NCBI RefSeq assembly: GCF_001682865.1
Contig: NZ_MAQX01000022.1
Coordinates: forward strand, 665,884 to 729,883
Reading direction: 5' to 3'
Origin: Bacillus sp. FJAT-26390
GTDB lineage: Bacteria > Bacillota > Bacilli > Paenibacillales > Paenibacillaceae
DNA: 64,000 nt
Shown here piece after piece: positions 8,247-19,100 of the stretch. A program made the position numbers and the translations under genes. Position 1 is the first letter of the stretch, and every line of letters begins with the position of its first letter. The notes beneath the pieces were generated by a model. It saw nothing but the letters and a program-made list of their open reading frames with translations. It was not told the DNA's origin and did no database searches.

Positions 8247-9137
8247 ATGAACATATTGAATCCTTACGTGGAAATGGGGACTTGGTTAAAAGGAAGCTTT
8301 CATAACCATACGACGAACAGTGATGGCTGGTTTCCGCTTGAAACTGTTTATAAAATGTATGGCGGCTATGATTTTCTCGGTATTTCTGATCACGATAAAA
8401 TTACGAAACATGAAGGTGAAAGGCAGATTCCGACCGTTTTCGAAGCAATAGAAGTTAGTAGTCGGCAAACGCATATGTTGCTAGTGAAACCGCCGCAGGT
8501 CATCATGGAAAACTACAGCAATGCGTTTACGATTGAAAATTATCAGCGTTTTGTGGACCTAACTGCAGCGAACGACGGCTTTGCAGTGCTCGTGCATCCC
8601 AATCGGTATTTCTCTAATTTTTGGGAACTGGAAGATATGCTTAAGATGAAACGATATCTTGGGATTGAGGTCTATAACGGGGACGGAAATCCAGAGTACG
8701 ATATTGCGTTCGACAAGTGGGATGCTCTGTTGACCGCCGGTCGTAAAGTATGGGGGTTCGGCAATGACGACTCACACTTATATGGCCAAGAGAAGCGGGC
8801 TTGGAACGTGGTCAGAGCTAAAGAAAATACGAATGAGGCTATCATAGCTGCGATTAAAGAAGGCAACTTCTATGTATCAACGGGGTATGGGTTTGATGCG
8901 ATCAGAGTGGAAGGCAACACCGTAGTTGTTGATCTTCGATCTAATGATTTGCTTGATAAAATGTACAAATACGTTACGTTCTTTGGCAAGGACGGACAGG
9001 TGCTGCAAGAAACGACTGGGCGGATCAAGCAAGCGAAGTATGCGTGCAAAGGTGACGAAGGTTACGTCCGTATAGCTGTTTATTTGGAAGGCGGATATTC
9101 CGCGTTTTCGCAGCCATTATTTGTTGAAAATGATTGA
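8247..9137 (+). CDS. PHP-domain metal-dependent hydrolase
   Basis: A 296-residue stand-alone PHP (polymerase and histidinol phosphatase) domain protein. Metal-binding motifs are visible: HNHTTNSDG (His19, His21, Asp26), ISDHDK (Asp48, His49), VLVHPNR near residue 115 and GNDDSH near residue 172. Members of this family hydrolyse phosphate mono- or diesters. Lack of a signal peptide puts it in the cytosol. It sits 27 bases after the second permease and just before a calcineurin-like phosphoesterase, so it probably acts on a phosphorylated group of the imported sugar. A good AGGAGAGAGG site precedes the ATG. The exact substrate is unknown. Confidence 0.8.
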   Translation: MNILNPYVEMGTWLKGSFHNHTTNSDGWFPLETVYKMYGGYDFLGISDHDKITKHEGERQIPTVFEAIEVSSRQTHMLLVKPPQVIMENYSNAFTIENYQRFVDLTAANDGFAVLVHPNRYFSNFWELEDMLKMKRYLGIEVYNGDGNPEYDIAFDKWDALLTAGRKVWGFGNDDSHLYGQEKRAWNVVRAKENTNEAIIAAIKEGNFYVSTGYGFDAIRVEGNTVVVDLRSNDLLDKMYKYVTFFGKDGQVLQETTGRIKQAKYACKGDEGYVRIAVYLEGGYSAFSQPLFVEND

Positions 9138-9161
9138 GCTTTAGGTCGAGGAGGAGTTAAG

Positions 9162-10058
9162 GTGGCGCACAACAAATTAAGATTCCGATCAGACGGAACC
9201 TTTACGATCGTTCAATTTACCGATATGCACATCAAAGATGGAATTGAGCCTGAAAAAGATGTTCAGACGTTAGCGATTATGGAGCAAATCATTGCGTCGC
9301 AAAAGCCGGATTTGATCGTCCTTACCGGTGATGTAATATCTAGCTATGATGTAGAGGACCCTGAGGGAACATTCCGCCGCGCGATTGCTGGCGTAGCCCA
9401 GTCAGCTATTCCGTTCGCTGTTATTTATGGCAATCACGACTCAGAGAAAGGCATTACGCGTCAACGATTAAATGAGATTTCAAACGATTATGCGAATAAC
9501 TTATCAGAGGATGGCCCTGAGGATATACATGGAGTAGGCAATTATGTACTTACCGTTGCAGGTTCTATGAATGGAGAGGATGATGCCGCTGTTCTGTATT
9601 TTTTTGATTCGGGAGATTCGGCGCCGGAGTCCGTTGGCGGATACGAATGGATTCATTCGGATCAGGTTCATTGGTACTGCAAGGAATCGAGCCAGCTTGC
9701 TCAGAAGAATGGCAGCGTATTGCCGGGGCTCGCATTTTTCCATATTCCAATCCCGGAATATGAGCAAGTCTGGCGGGAAGGCACGAGTGTAGGCAATAAA
9801 GGCGAGGAAGTCTGCTGTCCCAAGTTGAATAGCGGCTTATTCACGGCGATGCTGGAGCAGGGAGATGTCATGGGAACCTTCGCTGGACATGATCATGATA
9901 ATGATTACGTAGGCGTGCTGCATGGGATTCGATTATGCTATGGGCGTGTTACCGGGAACAACACTTATGGGGAGCTGGAGCGGGGAGCAAGAATCATTAC
10001 CTTATTCGAGGGAAAGCGGGAATTCGATACGTGGATCAAAGTAGCGGAACAGATTTAA
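9162..10058 (+). CDS. Calcineurin-like metallophosphoesterase
   Basis: A 298-residue dinuclear-metal phosphoesterase. The ordered motifs are present: FTDMH (Asp21, His23), LTGDV near 55, YGNHD near 89, and FAGHDHDNDY near 240. It is close to the purple-acid-phosphatase-like, YfcE-unrelated cytosolic group, and hydrolyses phosphomono- or diesters. The start is GTG at 9162, preceded by GAGGAGGAG. It follows the PHP gene by 24 bases and is the last gene of the first importer operon. Two phosphoesterases in a sugar-uptake operon suggest that the cargo carries phosphate. Confidence 0.85.
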   Translation: MAHNKLRFRSDGTFTIVQFTDMHIKDGIEPEKDVQTLAIMEQIIASQKPDLIVLTGDVISSYDVEDPEGTFRRAIAGVAQSAIPFAVIYGNHDSEKGITRQRLNEISNDYANNLSEDGPEDIHGVGNYVLTVAGSMNGEDDAAVLYFFDSGDSAPESVGGYEWIHSDQVHWYCKESSQLAQKNGSVLPGLAFFHIPIPEYEQVWREGTSVGNKGEEVCCPKLNSGLFTAMLEQGDVMGTFAGHDHDNDYVGVLHGIRLCYGRVTGNNTYGELERGARIITLFEGKREFDTWIKVAEQI

Positions 10059-10188
10059 GCTTATTAGGCTTAGTTTTCATGGCTGGGTAATGATGTAGAA
10101 GGGATTATGAGAAAGTTTGTCGTAGCGGAAGTATTTCTTATATAATCCTAATAGATGAAAGAATATACTTCCTTGAAGGGTGAATAAT

Positions 10189-11199
10189 GTGCAACCAAAA
10201 ATCAAAGATGTGGCCCGAGTAGCGGGAGTTTCAGTTACAACCGTATCCAGAGTGCTAAATGGCGAAAGGTATGTGAAAGACGATCTCAAAGAAAAGGTCA
10301 ATCAAGCAATCGATCAATTGGGATACGCTCCGAGTCAAATCGCCAGAAGTTTGGTGCGTAATAAAACGAATCTCATTGGGGTTATTGTGCCGGATCTTAC
10401 CTCAAGCTTCTATTCGACTATTTTAAGCAGCATCGAAGAAGCGGCTAGCACGAATGATTATAACCTATTGGTGTGCAATATCATCGAGGACATAGATAAA
10501 GAACTAAAATATATAAATGTGTTTCAGGAAATGCGGGTAGAAGGCATCATTATTATGCATGAAAAAATCAATGAGGAAATCACTGCTCTGATTCATAAGA
10601 TGAATATTCCCGTTATTTTTTCTAGCGTCAAACCGATGGACCAAGATATCACTTCTGTAATCATTGATGACTACAAGGCGGCTTACGATGCTACGAAATA
10701 TTTGATTGAGCTTGGCCATGAAGAAATAGGGTTTATCGGCGGCGACATGCGCGATATTACATCGGGACAAAACCGTTATAGCGGATACAGAAATGCATTG
10801 TCGGATCATTCCATTAAAATCATATACGAAAATATCCGGTTCGGTGATTATAAAGTGAAAAGCGGCTACGAGCAAATGAAAGATATGCTTCGTAATAAAA
10901 AGACGCCTACGGCTGTTTTTGCCGTAAGCGATGATATGGCTGTCGGAGCGATGAACTGTATTTGGGATCATAACCTTCGAGTACCGGAGGATATTTCCAT
11001 TATAGGTTTTGACGGAAGCCAACTGACAGAGCTCGCACGTCCGAGGTTAACCTCGATGGAGCAGCCTATACATGACATGGGTAAAGTGACGATGGCAGCG
11101 CTGCTTAAACAAATTAGGAATAAGGAAACAGCAGCCGAGGATATCATTATGGATCATAAGCTAGTTGTCCGTGAAAGCTGTATAAGAAGAGATTCATAG
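10189..11199 (+). CDS. LacI-family transcriptional regulator
   Basis: A 336-residue LacI/GalR regulator. The N-terminal helix-turn-helix reads IKDVARVAGVSVTTVSRVLN, followed by the hinge and a periplasmic-binding-protein-like effector domain (IGVIVPDLTSSFYSTIL, and IGFDGSQLTELARPRLTS near the end). I chose GTG 10189, with AAGGG eight bases before it, over GTG 10180. It probably binds TGGTATCGATACCA at 4361 and 20199 and the near copy at 4117, controlling the importer operon and the reductase/epimerase pair. The effector is likely a sugar or sugar phosphate from the same pathway. Confidence 0.9.
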   Translation: MQPKIKDVARVAGVSVTTVSRVLNGERYVKDDLKEKVNQAIDQLGYAPSQIARSLVRNKTNLIGVIVPDLTSSFYSTILSSIEEAASTNDYNLLVCNIIEDIDKELKYINVFQEMRVEGIIIMHEKINEEITALIHKMNIPVIFSSVKPMDQDITSVIIDDYKAAYDATKYLIELGHEEIGFIGGDMRDITSGQNRYSGYRNALSDHSIKIIYENIRFGDYKVKSGYEQMKDMLRNKKTPTAVFAVSDDMAVGAMNCIWDHNLRVPEDISIIGFDGSQLTELARPRLTSMEQPIHDMGKVTMAALLKQIRNKETAAEDIIMDHKLVVRESCIRRDS

Positions 11200-11251
11200 G
11201 GAGTAGCGAGTACATCAGTGCATAATGGAAATAGATGGAGATGAGGCACCA

Positions 11252-12208
11252 TTGAAAAATTACGATGTTATCGTGATTGGAGACGCGAATATCGATTTAG
11301 TCGTTGAGGGCTGCAATGAGCTGCCGGCACCTGGACAAGAGGTGTTCGTTAAAAATATGTCCATCCACATCGGAGGCGGGGCAGCTTTGTTTAGTCTGGC
11401 GACAGCCAAGCTAGGCTTAAAGGTTGCCTTTAACGGTGTACTGGGCGACGACGGATTTGGTCAGCTTATAAAGGATCAATTTTCTCAATATGGAATCGAT
11501 ACCAGCTTTATTAAAAAGAGCAGCAGCAATACCGGCATTTCTATTGCTATTAACCCGGAAAATGATCGTTCCTTTATTACATATGCCGGTTCAAACGCCG
11601 AACTTAGCTTGCAACAGCTAGACATGAACAGTGTTTTATTCGGGCGTCACGTTCATTTAACTTGTTATAAAGGAAGCCGTAATCATGCTGAATTTTTGGA
11701 AACGGCAAAAAAACTGAAAGCGCTCAACGTTACGACCTCTATTGATATGGGATGGGATGACACCGGGGAATGGTATCCGGGTGTTTTTGAATTAATGAAG
11801 GATATCGACGTCTTCTTCATGAACGAAACGGAAGCGCTTCATTACACGGGCTGCGCAACGGTAGAGGAAAGCCTTAGCGTGCTTGCCGATCACAGCAACC
11901 ATATCGTAATCAAATGGGGTTCGAAGGGTGCTGTGTCATCAGTGGGCGGGCAGCAGACATATCGATCGAGCTTTCCCGTCCGGGTCGTCGACACGACGGG
12001 AGCGGGCGATTCTTTTAATGCCGGCTACATTTACGGGTACTTGGCAGGCAAAAATCCAGAAGATTGCTTGATTTATGGAAACGCTTGCGGAGCTATGTCC
12101 GTTAGTGAATACGGCGGCAACACAGGGACGACAAACATACAGCTGCTAGAGAAATTTATCGCTGATAGAATTGGCGATACAAACGTAACGATGGAAACCA
12201 AACAATGA
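11252..12208 (+). CDS. PfkB-family carbohydrate kinase
   Basis: A ribokinase/PfkB-fold sugar kinase of about 318 residues. It begins KNYDVIVIGDANIDLVVEG and has the glycine pair IGGGAALFSLATAKLG. It ends with the catalytic anion-hole motif DTTGAGDSFNAGYIYGY. It phosphorylates a sugar or nucleoside with ATP in the cytosol. An in-frame ATG lies at 11225, but GGAGATGAGG precedes the TTG at 11252 and gives the normal family start. It follows the LacI gene closely. The imported sugar is the likely substrate; which sugar is unknown. Confidence 0.85.
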   Translation: MKNYDVIVIGDANIDLVVEGCNELPAPGQEVFVKNMSIHIGGGAALFSLATAKLGLKVAFNGVLGDDGFGQLIKDQFSQYGIDTSFIKKSSSNTGISIAINPENDRSFITYAGSNAELSLQQLDMNSVLFGRHVHLTCYKGSRNHAEFLETAKKLKALNVTTSIDMGWDDTGEWYPGVFELMKDIDVFFMNETEALHYTGCATVEESLSVLADHSNHIVIKWGSKGAVSSVGGQQTYRSSFPVRVVDTTGAGDSFNAGYIYGYLAGKNPEDCLIYGNACGAMSVSEYGGNTGTTNIQLLEKFIADRIGDTNVTMETKQ

Positions 12209-12212
12209 AAGT

Positions 12213-12825
12213 ATGAAACGGCAGTTTTTATATGCCAAAAGCTATCTTACGCGGTTGTTTGAATTAAAGGCTGATAATTTGCAAATCGACTTTGAGCCGG
12301 ACACTTTCAGTCACTGCCTTAACGTGCCAGAAACGCTGCATTACGCGGGCATCAAATATTATTACTATTGCCGCGGCCATAACAATGATAGGCATCATTT
12401 GTATCGCTGGATGGCGCCTTCTGGTCGATTTGGTTGATGCATCGAGAAATCAGCAATTGATCGAACAATCCTCCCATTCTCATCATCCGCTTCAATACCT
12501 CTCTGTGACTGCAGGTAATGGAGAGTGGCCGACTACTCGAAGCTTCTTCCAATTGATTGAAGGCACTATTGCGATAGCAGCAATTAAGATGCCGGAGGAC
12601 AATCAAGCCGGCAAACGGTGGATCGTTCTGGTATATGAAACGGAAGGTGAGACGACCACGTTAAAACTGAATCTATTCCGCAAGGTGAGCAAAGCTTATT
12701 TCGTAGATACGCATGAACGTCCAGTTGCTGAAGGGGGGGTTACTATAGAGGATTCCCTGATAGAATTTGAAGTTATGGCGCATGCTGTTGCGAGCATATG
12801 TATTGAATTTGAGCATGGGGGCTAA
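12213..12825 (+). pseudogene. GH38 alpha-mannosidase remnant
   Basis: Two pieces of a glycoside hydrolase family 38 enzyme are fused by deletion. The first (12213 to about 12430) matches the part around the catalytic region: RQFLYAKSYL, then FEPDTFSHCLNVPETLHYAG, then IKYYYY and HLYRWMAPSG. The second, in a different frame from about 12470, matches the C-terminal beta domain: SFFQLIEGTIAIAAIKMPED, VLVYETEG, and an ending IEFEVMAHAVASICIEFE. A typical enzyme has 850-1000 residues; here the N-terminal catalytic start and about 700 internal residues are gone. It sits four bases after the kinase gene, so the operon once ended with a mannosidase, which hints that the cargo was a mannoside. Confidence 0.8.
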
Positions 12826-13154
12826 CGCTTCCATTACGTATGCCACTAATGGCTCTGATAGGCAAAAGAAGAATGAACAAAATTTTCGCAACGATATCGC
12901 CGCTGTATTTGCTCCTGCACCATCGCCACTGCTGATGTTACAAACATCAGCATACTTACTATCCACGTACGATTCGTATTCATCTACTAGAGGCAGCTGC
13001 CAACAATCTCACCGAACGACTCAATAGCATATTCACACAAAAGCATCAACTGATTCATGAATGGTAAACGCCATTATATTCATTTATTACCAAAACTAAT
13101 AAATTTCTCGGAGTTGCATCTGAATTTATTATCTAGATTTATTTAGGAGGTAAT
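12826..13154. other. Intergenic region with decayed coding sequence
   Basis: No intact gene. One frame from about 12982 to 13068 reads HLLEAAANNLTERLNSIFTQ and KHQLIHEW before a TAA, which looks like the tail of a lost protein I cannot name. AGGAGG at 13145-13150 serves the next gene. Confidence 0.4.
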
Positions 13155-16100
13155 ATGTTGAGCAAGAGAAATATGAGATGTGTTAGCTTGATTCTGATTG
13201 TGAGCTTGTGGGTTAGCTGTATCTATATGGGCATTCCGAATAGGGTTGTTTATGCTGACGAAGGCAGTCAGCCTACGACGGCAGCTGGATTAGTAGGTGA
13301 ATGGAAATTTGACGAAGTGTCAGCGGGTGGCATGACACCGGACTCGTTGTTGCGCAACAATGCGACGCTTACCGGCGCTGCATTAGGAAGCGGCAAGGTT
13401 GGCAAAGCCTTATTGTTAAATGGTTATGATAATTACGCCACAATTCCGAATCAAAATTTGATAAATACAGGCAGTGATTTTTCCATAAGCCTGCTTGTTA
13501 ATTTCAATTCGCTCTATACGAATCGAGACGTTGTCATTGTTCAGCAGCAAGGTGAAGGGGGAGAGACGCTGCTGTCGCGTAGACCGGATGGTAGAATACA
13601 ATCCTCACTTGGTGGAAAAACGACAATCGGAGACACCTTAATTGAACCCAAAAAGTGGTACCATGTTGCCCTTAGCAGAGAGGGGGAGCAGGTTAAGCTT
13701 TATGTCAATGGTGCGCTCGAAAAGGTAACGGACGATACGTTATTGGTATCGAATAGCGGTGAATTTCGGATTGGAGCCGATCGGGAAGCGGCAGTGACGA
13801 ATGCATGGCCGGGGTACATGGACGAATTGAAAATTTATAATAAGGCGCTGACGGATGAAGAAATGAAGCAGGTTCCAGGCTTTAGCTGGCCTATCATTTC
13901 ATTAAAAGGCGCTTCAGAAATGAATTTGTCTTTGAACGATACCTATGCGGAGAGCGGAGCAACGGCTTCCGATTCATCGGACACAGATATTACGGGCAGT
14001 ATTCAAATGACTGGTCAAGTCGATACGAGCAAAGGCGGTATATATAAAGTCAAATATACGGTTTCTAGCCTTGAGGGAGAATCGGTTTCCAAAGTGCGGA
14101 CGGTAACGGTTATACCACCCAAAACGTTATCTCGCGCCAGCCGGGTATTGATTGACAAAGGACTGCAAATGCAAACGTGGATGACAACGGACGATACGGG
14201 CAGAAAATATGCAACTGCAGATGAGTGGAATGGAAGTCATTTCACTACAGCTACTTATTACGAATTTCCGGGCTACAACGGAACGTTCCATGCAAACGTA
14301 CCTGCAGCGCAATGGTCATTTGTGAAAGGGTCAGCCGGATTTTGGGGAGCCTTGAAGGGCCCGGAAGAAAAAGATAAGAACGGTTTCCTGACTGAGCCGC
14401 AATTAAAAAATTTGAATAATCTCATTACGATATCTTTTGGAGATGAAGAGCTCTACAGTCAGAACATGTTGAAAATATTTACCGATTGGTTCAAATTGAG
14501 CCATGACCTTTATCCGAATGTACTTGCACACAGCAACCAACAATCGCGCCAGTGGCAAAGGGATGATTATGAGACATACATTCGTACGGCTGAACCCGAT
14601 TTGCTCACTTTCGATGATTATTTATTCACGACGACAGGCTCAGACAATAATCATTTTACAACGATTGTAAATAACATCAATGACCAAAGAACGATCGCAC
14701 TGAAAGGCTATGACGGAACCGGTCAAAGTCCGATCGCTTTCGGGCAATATTTGCTTGGCTTTAAGACAGGGGTAAATTCAGGTGACACCGGTTCATATAT
14801 GATAACGGAATCTCAAATTTATAGCGTTCCTTTTGCTACCCTGACGCTGGGCGGCAAATGGCTCAGCATGTTCCGTTGGGAGTATGACAGCAACTCTTTC
14901 TTGTTGTTCGACAAGGATGGCAAGCCTACTGAACAATATCATCAATACGCCGAAATGGCCCGACAAATTAAAAACCTCGGACCGCATCTTGTTCGGTTAA
15001 ACAGCACGGACGTCTCTTTTGTACCGGGGCAGCATGTTGGTGAAAACGGAAATATATCGAAAAACCTAACGCCCAGGGAAACCCCGGTATTCGATAAGAA
15101 TACCCAGTTGAAGCACCCCTATCTAAGGAGTGTAGCTGCGAAAAATACTAGCGTGGTCGCAGGCGACACTGGCGGCAAAGACAAGCTTAACGGCGACGTT
15201 TTGCTCGGTTTCTTTGAGCCGTTGCCGGATACTGAAGACTTTTTCAAATCGGATGATATGGAATATTTTATGGTGATGAACGGATTAACCTTAGGTAACG
15301 GGAAACCGGTAGGGGAGCAGCACGGTAAGGGCACGGAGACCGAACAAACGATTACGGTAAAATTAAATCTAGCTAAATACGATACGGATGCCATTAAGAA
15401 GGTAAGTAGGCTTACAGGGCAATTAGAGCCTGTAAATTTGAAGCCGATTGGCGGAAACCTTTATGAACTGGAAGTCGTTCTGAACGGCGGAATTGCCGAT
15501 TTATTCCAATTGGATAAAACAAAGGTCAATGCAAATTACATTGCTGCGGATTCGATTAGTCTTCCTGCGTCATTCGATATGGATGCGGGAGAGTCAAAAG
15601 TGATAGACGCTGTCGTATCGCCTCCAAATGCAACAGAGAAAAAGGTGGAGTGGTACTCTTCGAATTCGCAGGTCGCGACAGTAGACAGCGACGGTAAAGT
15701 TAATGCTTTAGCTAAAGGCAAAGCAGTAATTACGGCAATTACGGTCGATGGAAACAAGAAGGCAACGGTTGCCGTCACGGTATCTAGTATGACTGTTCCT
15801 GTAACTGGAATTACGGTTACCCCATCTGCTGCAAAGCTCTACACGGAAGAGACGATGAAGCTTTCGGCAGTGGTCTTGCCGGACAATGCGACAAACAAAG
15901 CATATGAGTGGTTCAGCAGCAACGTGAATGTAGCAACAGTAGATCAAAATGGTTTCCTCATTGCCAAGGCTCCAGGCTCGGTCGATATTACAGCAAAAAC
16001 ATCAGATGGGCTTTTTCAAGCCAAAAGCACGATAACGGTGTTGAATGCGGATAGCGAGGCGTCATTGTCAGAGTTCATCGTCGATGGAGGAAGAAGGAAC

Positions 16101-19100
16101 ATTTCGTTTGATAGCGAGATTTTTAATTACACGACAACGATCGATTCAAAGGTAGATACAATTGCGATGCAGCTACGGCTGAAAAACAATGGCACCATTA
16201 AAGTAAACGATACATCAGTCAAGAGTGGACAGCTGATTACAGCGAAAATACCGATGGGGAACAGCAAGATCGTCATCGTGACCACAGCGGCGGATGGATC
16301 AACAACGAAGACCTATACGCTAACGGTCAAACGGAATAAAAATATTGCGCTTGAAGCTACTGTTGCAAGATCGACGTATTTGGATCATGGGCATGATTAC
16401 AGCAGCAACGATTACGATGACGCCAGCGAGCATTCACCGTTTAAGTACATTGACGGGAATGTTGAAACTTATTTCCAAAGCGCAGCTATTACAGAGCTTA
16501 ACACAAAGGGAGAGTTTAGTCCGGCACATCGAATTATGCTGCAATGGGACGATGATAATCTTCAAGATTTCAATAAGCTTGTCCTAGTCGTCAATCATGC
16601 ACAGCAGCAAGGGTTGACTGTCATGGATACGCAGACGTCCGTAGACGGTACCAACTGGGATGAGCTAAATAAAAGCGCCTACAAACCAACTTGGCAAACA
16701 GACAGTCCGGACATTTACGAGAAGGTAACGATAGATCTGCCGAACTACAAAGAATATTACGGCAAAGACTACAAAGGGCTAAAGGGCATATATTTACTGC
16801 TGTGGGCAGCAAATTTAAATGCGGACCACAAATATGCCATCAGCGAGTTCGAACTGTATAATGAGCAGGATGCGACAGAGCCAGTTGTGCTGACTGTAAG
16901 CGAGGAGCCTGAGCATCCAAATGATTCTTTGGTCGCTGACTGGGTATTCTCGGAAGATAATGTGCTGCCTGGAACATCCATCGCAGCGGGCAACTTGGTT
17001 ATTAAAGATAGAAGCGGTAATAACAATGACCTAAGAATGGCCGAAGCTAGTAATCCGACAGATAAAAGGCTGTCTTTTACTGCAGACGGTGCTCTTGCTT
17101 TTGCAAATGCTAAAAAAGAAGGACATTATTTAACTACAGTAAAAGAGGCTCCAATCAATACCGAAACGTTCAAAAATGGCTTTACGATTGAAGCGGAATT
17201 TAAGCTTGGCTCAAGTATTAATGATTGGATGGGGATACTGACCCGCCAAGGAAATAACACCTTTGATCCTGGCGAACAGGAGCCGCTGTCTACTCTCTCT
17301 ATATCAAGTATTCGGGAGGTTCAGTGGGCGAGCACGCAAGGGAACTTGAGCTCGAACGAGCTCCAGTCGAACTGGTCGAACTCGCTTTCCTATATTAAGG
17401 CATGGGCGCAGTCAGAGGAATACACGCATGTTGCGGTTGTGAATGATGGCTCGAAGACGCGATTATTCCTCAACGGCGTGGAATCTATTCGCAATCCTCA
17501 AACTGACGGAATCATTAATGGGATCGCGGCCGAAGTGGGCAAGGGGTGGAATGTCGGAGCTTATGAATGGGATGGAGCACCTGACAGCCTCTTTTTAGGG
17601 AAGATCAAACACATCCGGGTAACGGATAAAGCTTTGGAAAAGAACGAATTTTTTAAAACGGAATTCCATTACACAGTAGACTATGGGACGAACGAAGATC
17701 TGCCGATGTTTGCGCCCGATACGTATACGTTTGCGATCATCCCGGATCCACAGTACGTCGTGCAGTCAAAACCGGAAATTCTTGAGAAACAGCTGCAGTT
17801 TATTGCAGACAATCATCAAAGCAAGAATATTGCAATGACGGTGAATGTTGGCGACACGACCCAAAGCAGCGCGGCCAAAGAATGGGCTTCCGCCGACAAA
17901 GCATTTAAGATTTTGGATAATGCCAAAGTCCCATACATTGTTACGCGGGGTAACCATGATACGAACGGTAACGGTTATATAAACACGATGGGTCCCAAAA
18001 GATTTTCCGAGACGGAGCACTTCAAGGGAGCTTCTTATTCCGGCTTAAGCACTTATTCGATCATAACCGCCGGCAGCTACAAGTATATGTTCCTTGCGGT
18101 AGACTCAGTAGGGAACAATTCTAGCAACACGACCGAAAGAAACTGGGCAAAAACGGTGCTTAACGAGAACCCGAAAATCCCAACAGTCATTTTCTCGCAT
18201 AATATTATGACTATAGACGGCAATGGTCAAGTGAGGGAAGGTGGTCAGGGCAGCTTATTTTGGAGGGATCTTGTCGAAAATTATGATCAAGTATTCATGA
18301 TGGTCGGCGGCCATTTCAGCGGTGCTGGTCTGAATGTGAAGAAGAAGGACAATGGGCAAGACGTTTTGCAAGTATTAGCCGATTATCAATCTGATATCGC
18401 TGGCGGAAACGGTTGGACTTCTTTCTTTGAATTTGATGAAAAGTCGAAGGAGATTCGTGTTAAGACGTTCTCGCCCTATGTAGACAGCATTCCGGTAGGT
18501 GAGCGCTCATACCTTGATACGAAGTTCCTAATTGGTCCCGGGGACAGGTACGACATTCCGTTCGATTTCAGCAGCAGATTTCGTTTTGCGAAAAAAGATA
18601 TCATAGAGGTAAGCAATCCCTCAACAATATCCGTGTCAAATGGGACACCATTTAACTCAATTGGTTTACCTTCAACGATCAAAGCGAAGCTAGTGGACGA
18701 GAGGGAGCAGGACGTTTCCGTTGCTTGGCAGCAGGGTGATTACAATGCAACTGTTGCCGGTACGTATACGGTTACGGGCATATTAAAGCTCACGGACGAA
18801 ATTTCCAACACCACCAGAAAGACGGCAAGTATTAGGATAACAGTAGCATCACCGGGAGTAGTAACTCCAGATTTGCCAATCGGCAATGGCCCAATTAAAC
18901 CGAGCGTTGATAGTAGAACCGGAGAAGCAAAGGCAGTGGTAGCTGAGCGAGACTGGATTAATGCTCTCCGTACATCTGTAGCTGATGCTAACGGTGTGAA
19001 AACCGTTAAATTCGAGGTATCGAAAGCCGATAAAGCAAAAGCGTATGTCGTGGAGCTTCCAAAATCAGCGCTTAATTCTGATCAAGCCATTCATATGATC

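Noticed and set aside
11491..11504. Operator-like TGGAATCGATACCA inside the PfkB kinase gene
   Set aside because: It differs by one base from the regulon palindrome but lies within coding sequence with no promoter; chance is likely, although an auxiliary site cannot be excluded.
12767..13027. Open frame of 86 codons
   Set aside because: It overlaps the mannosidase remnant in another frame and has no ribosome binding site or recognisable content.
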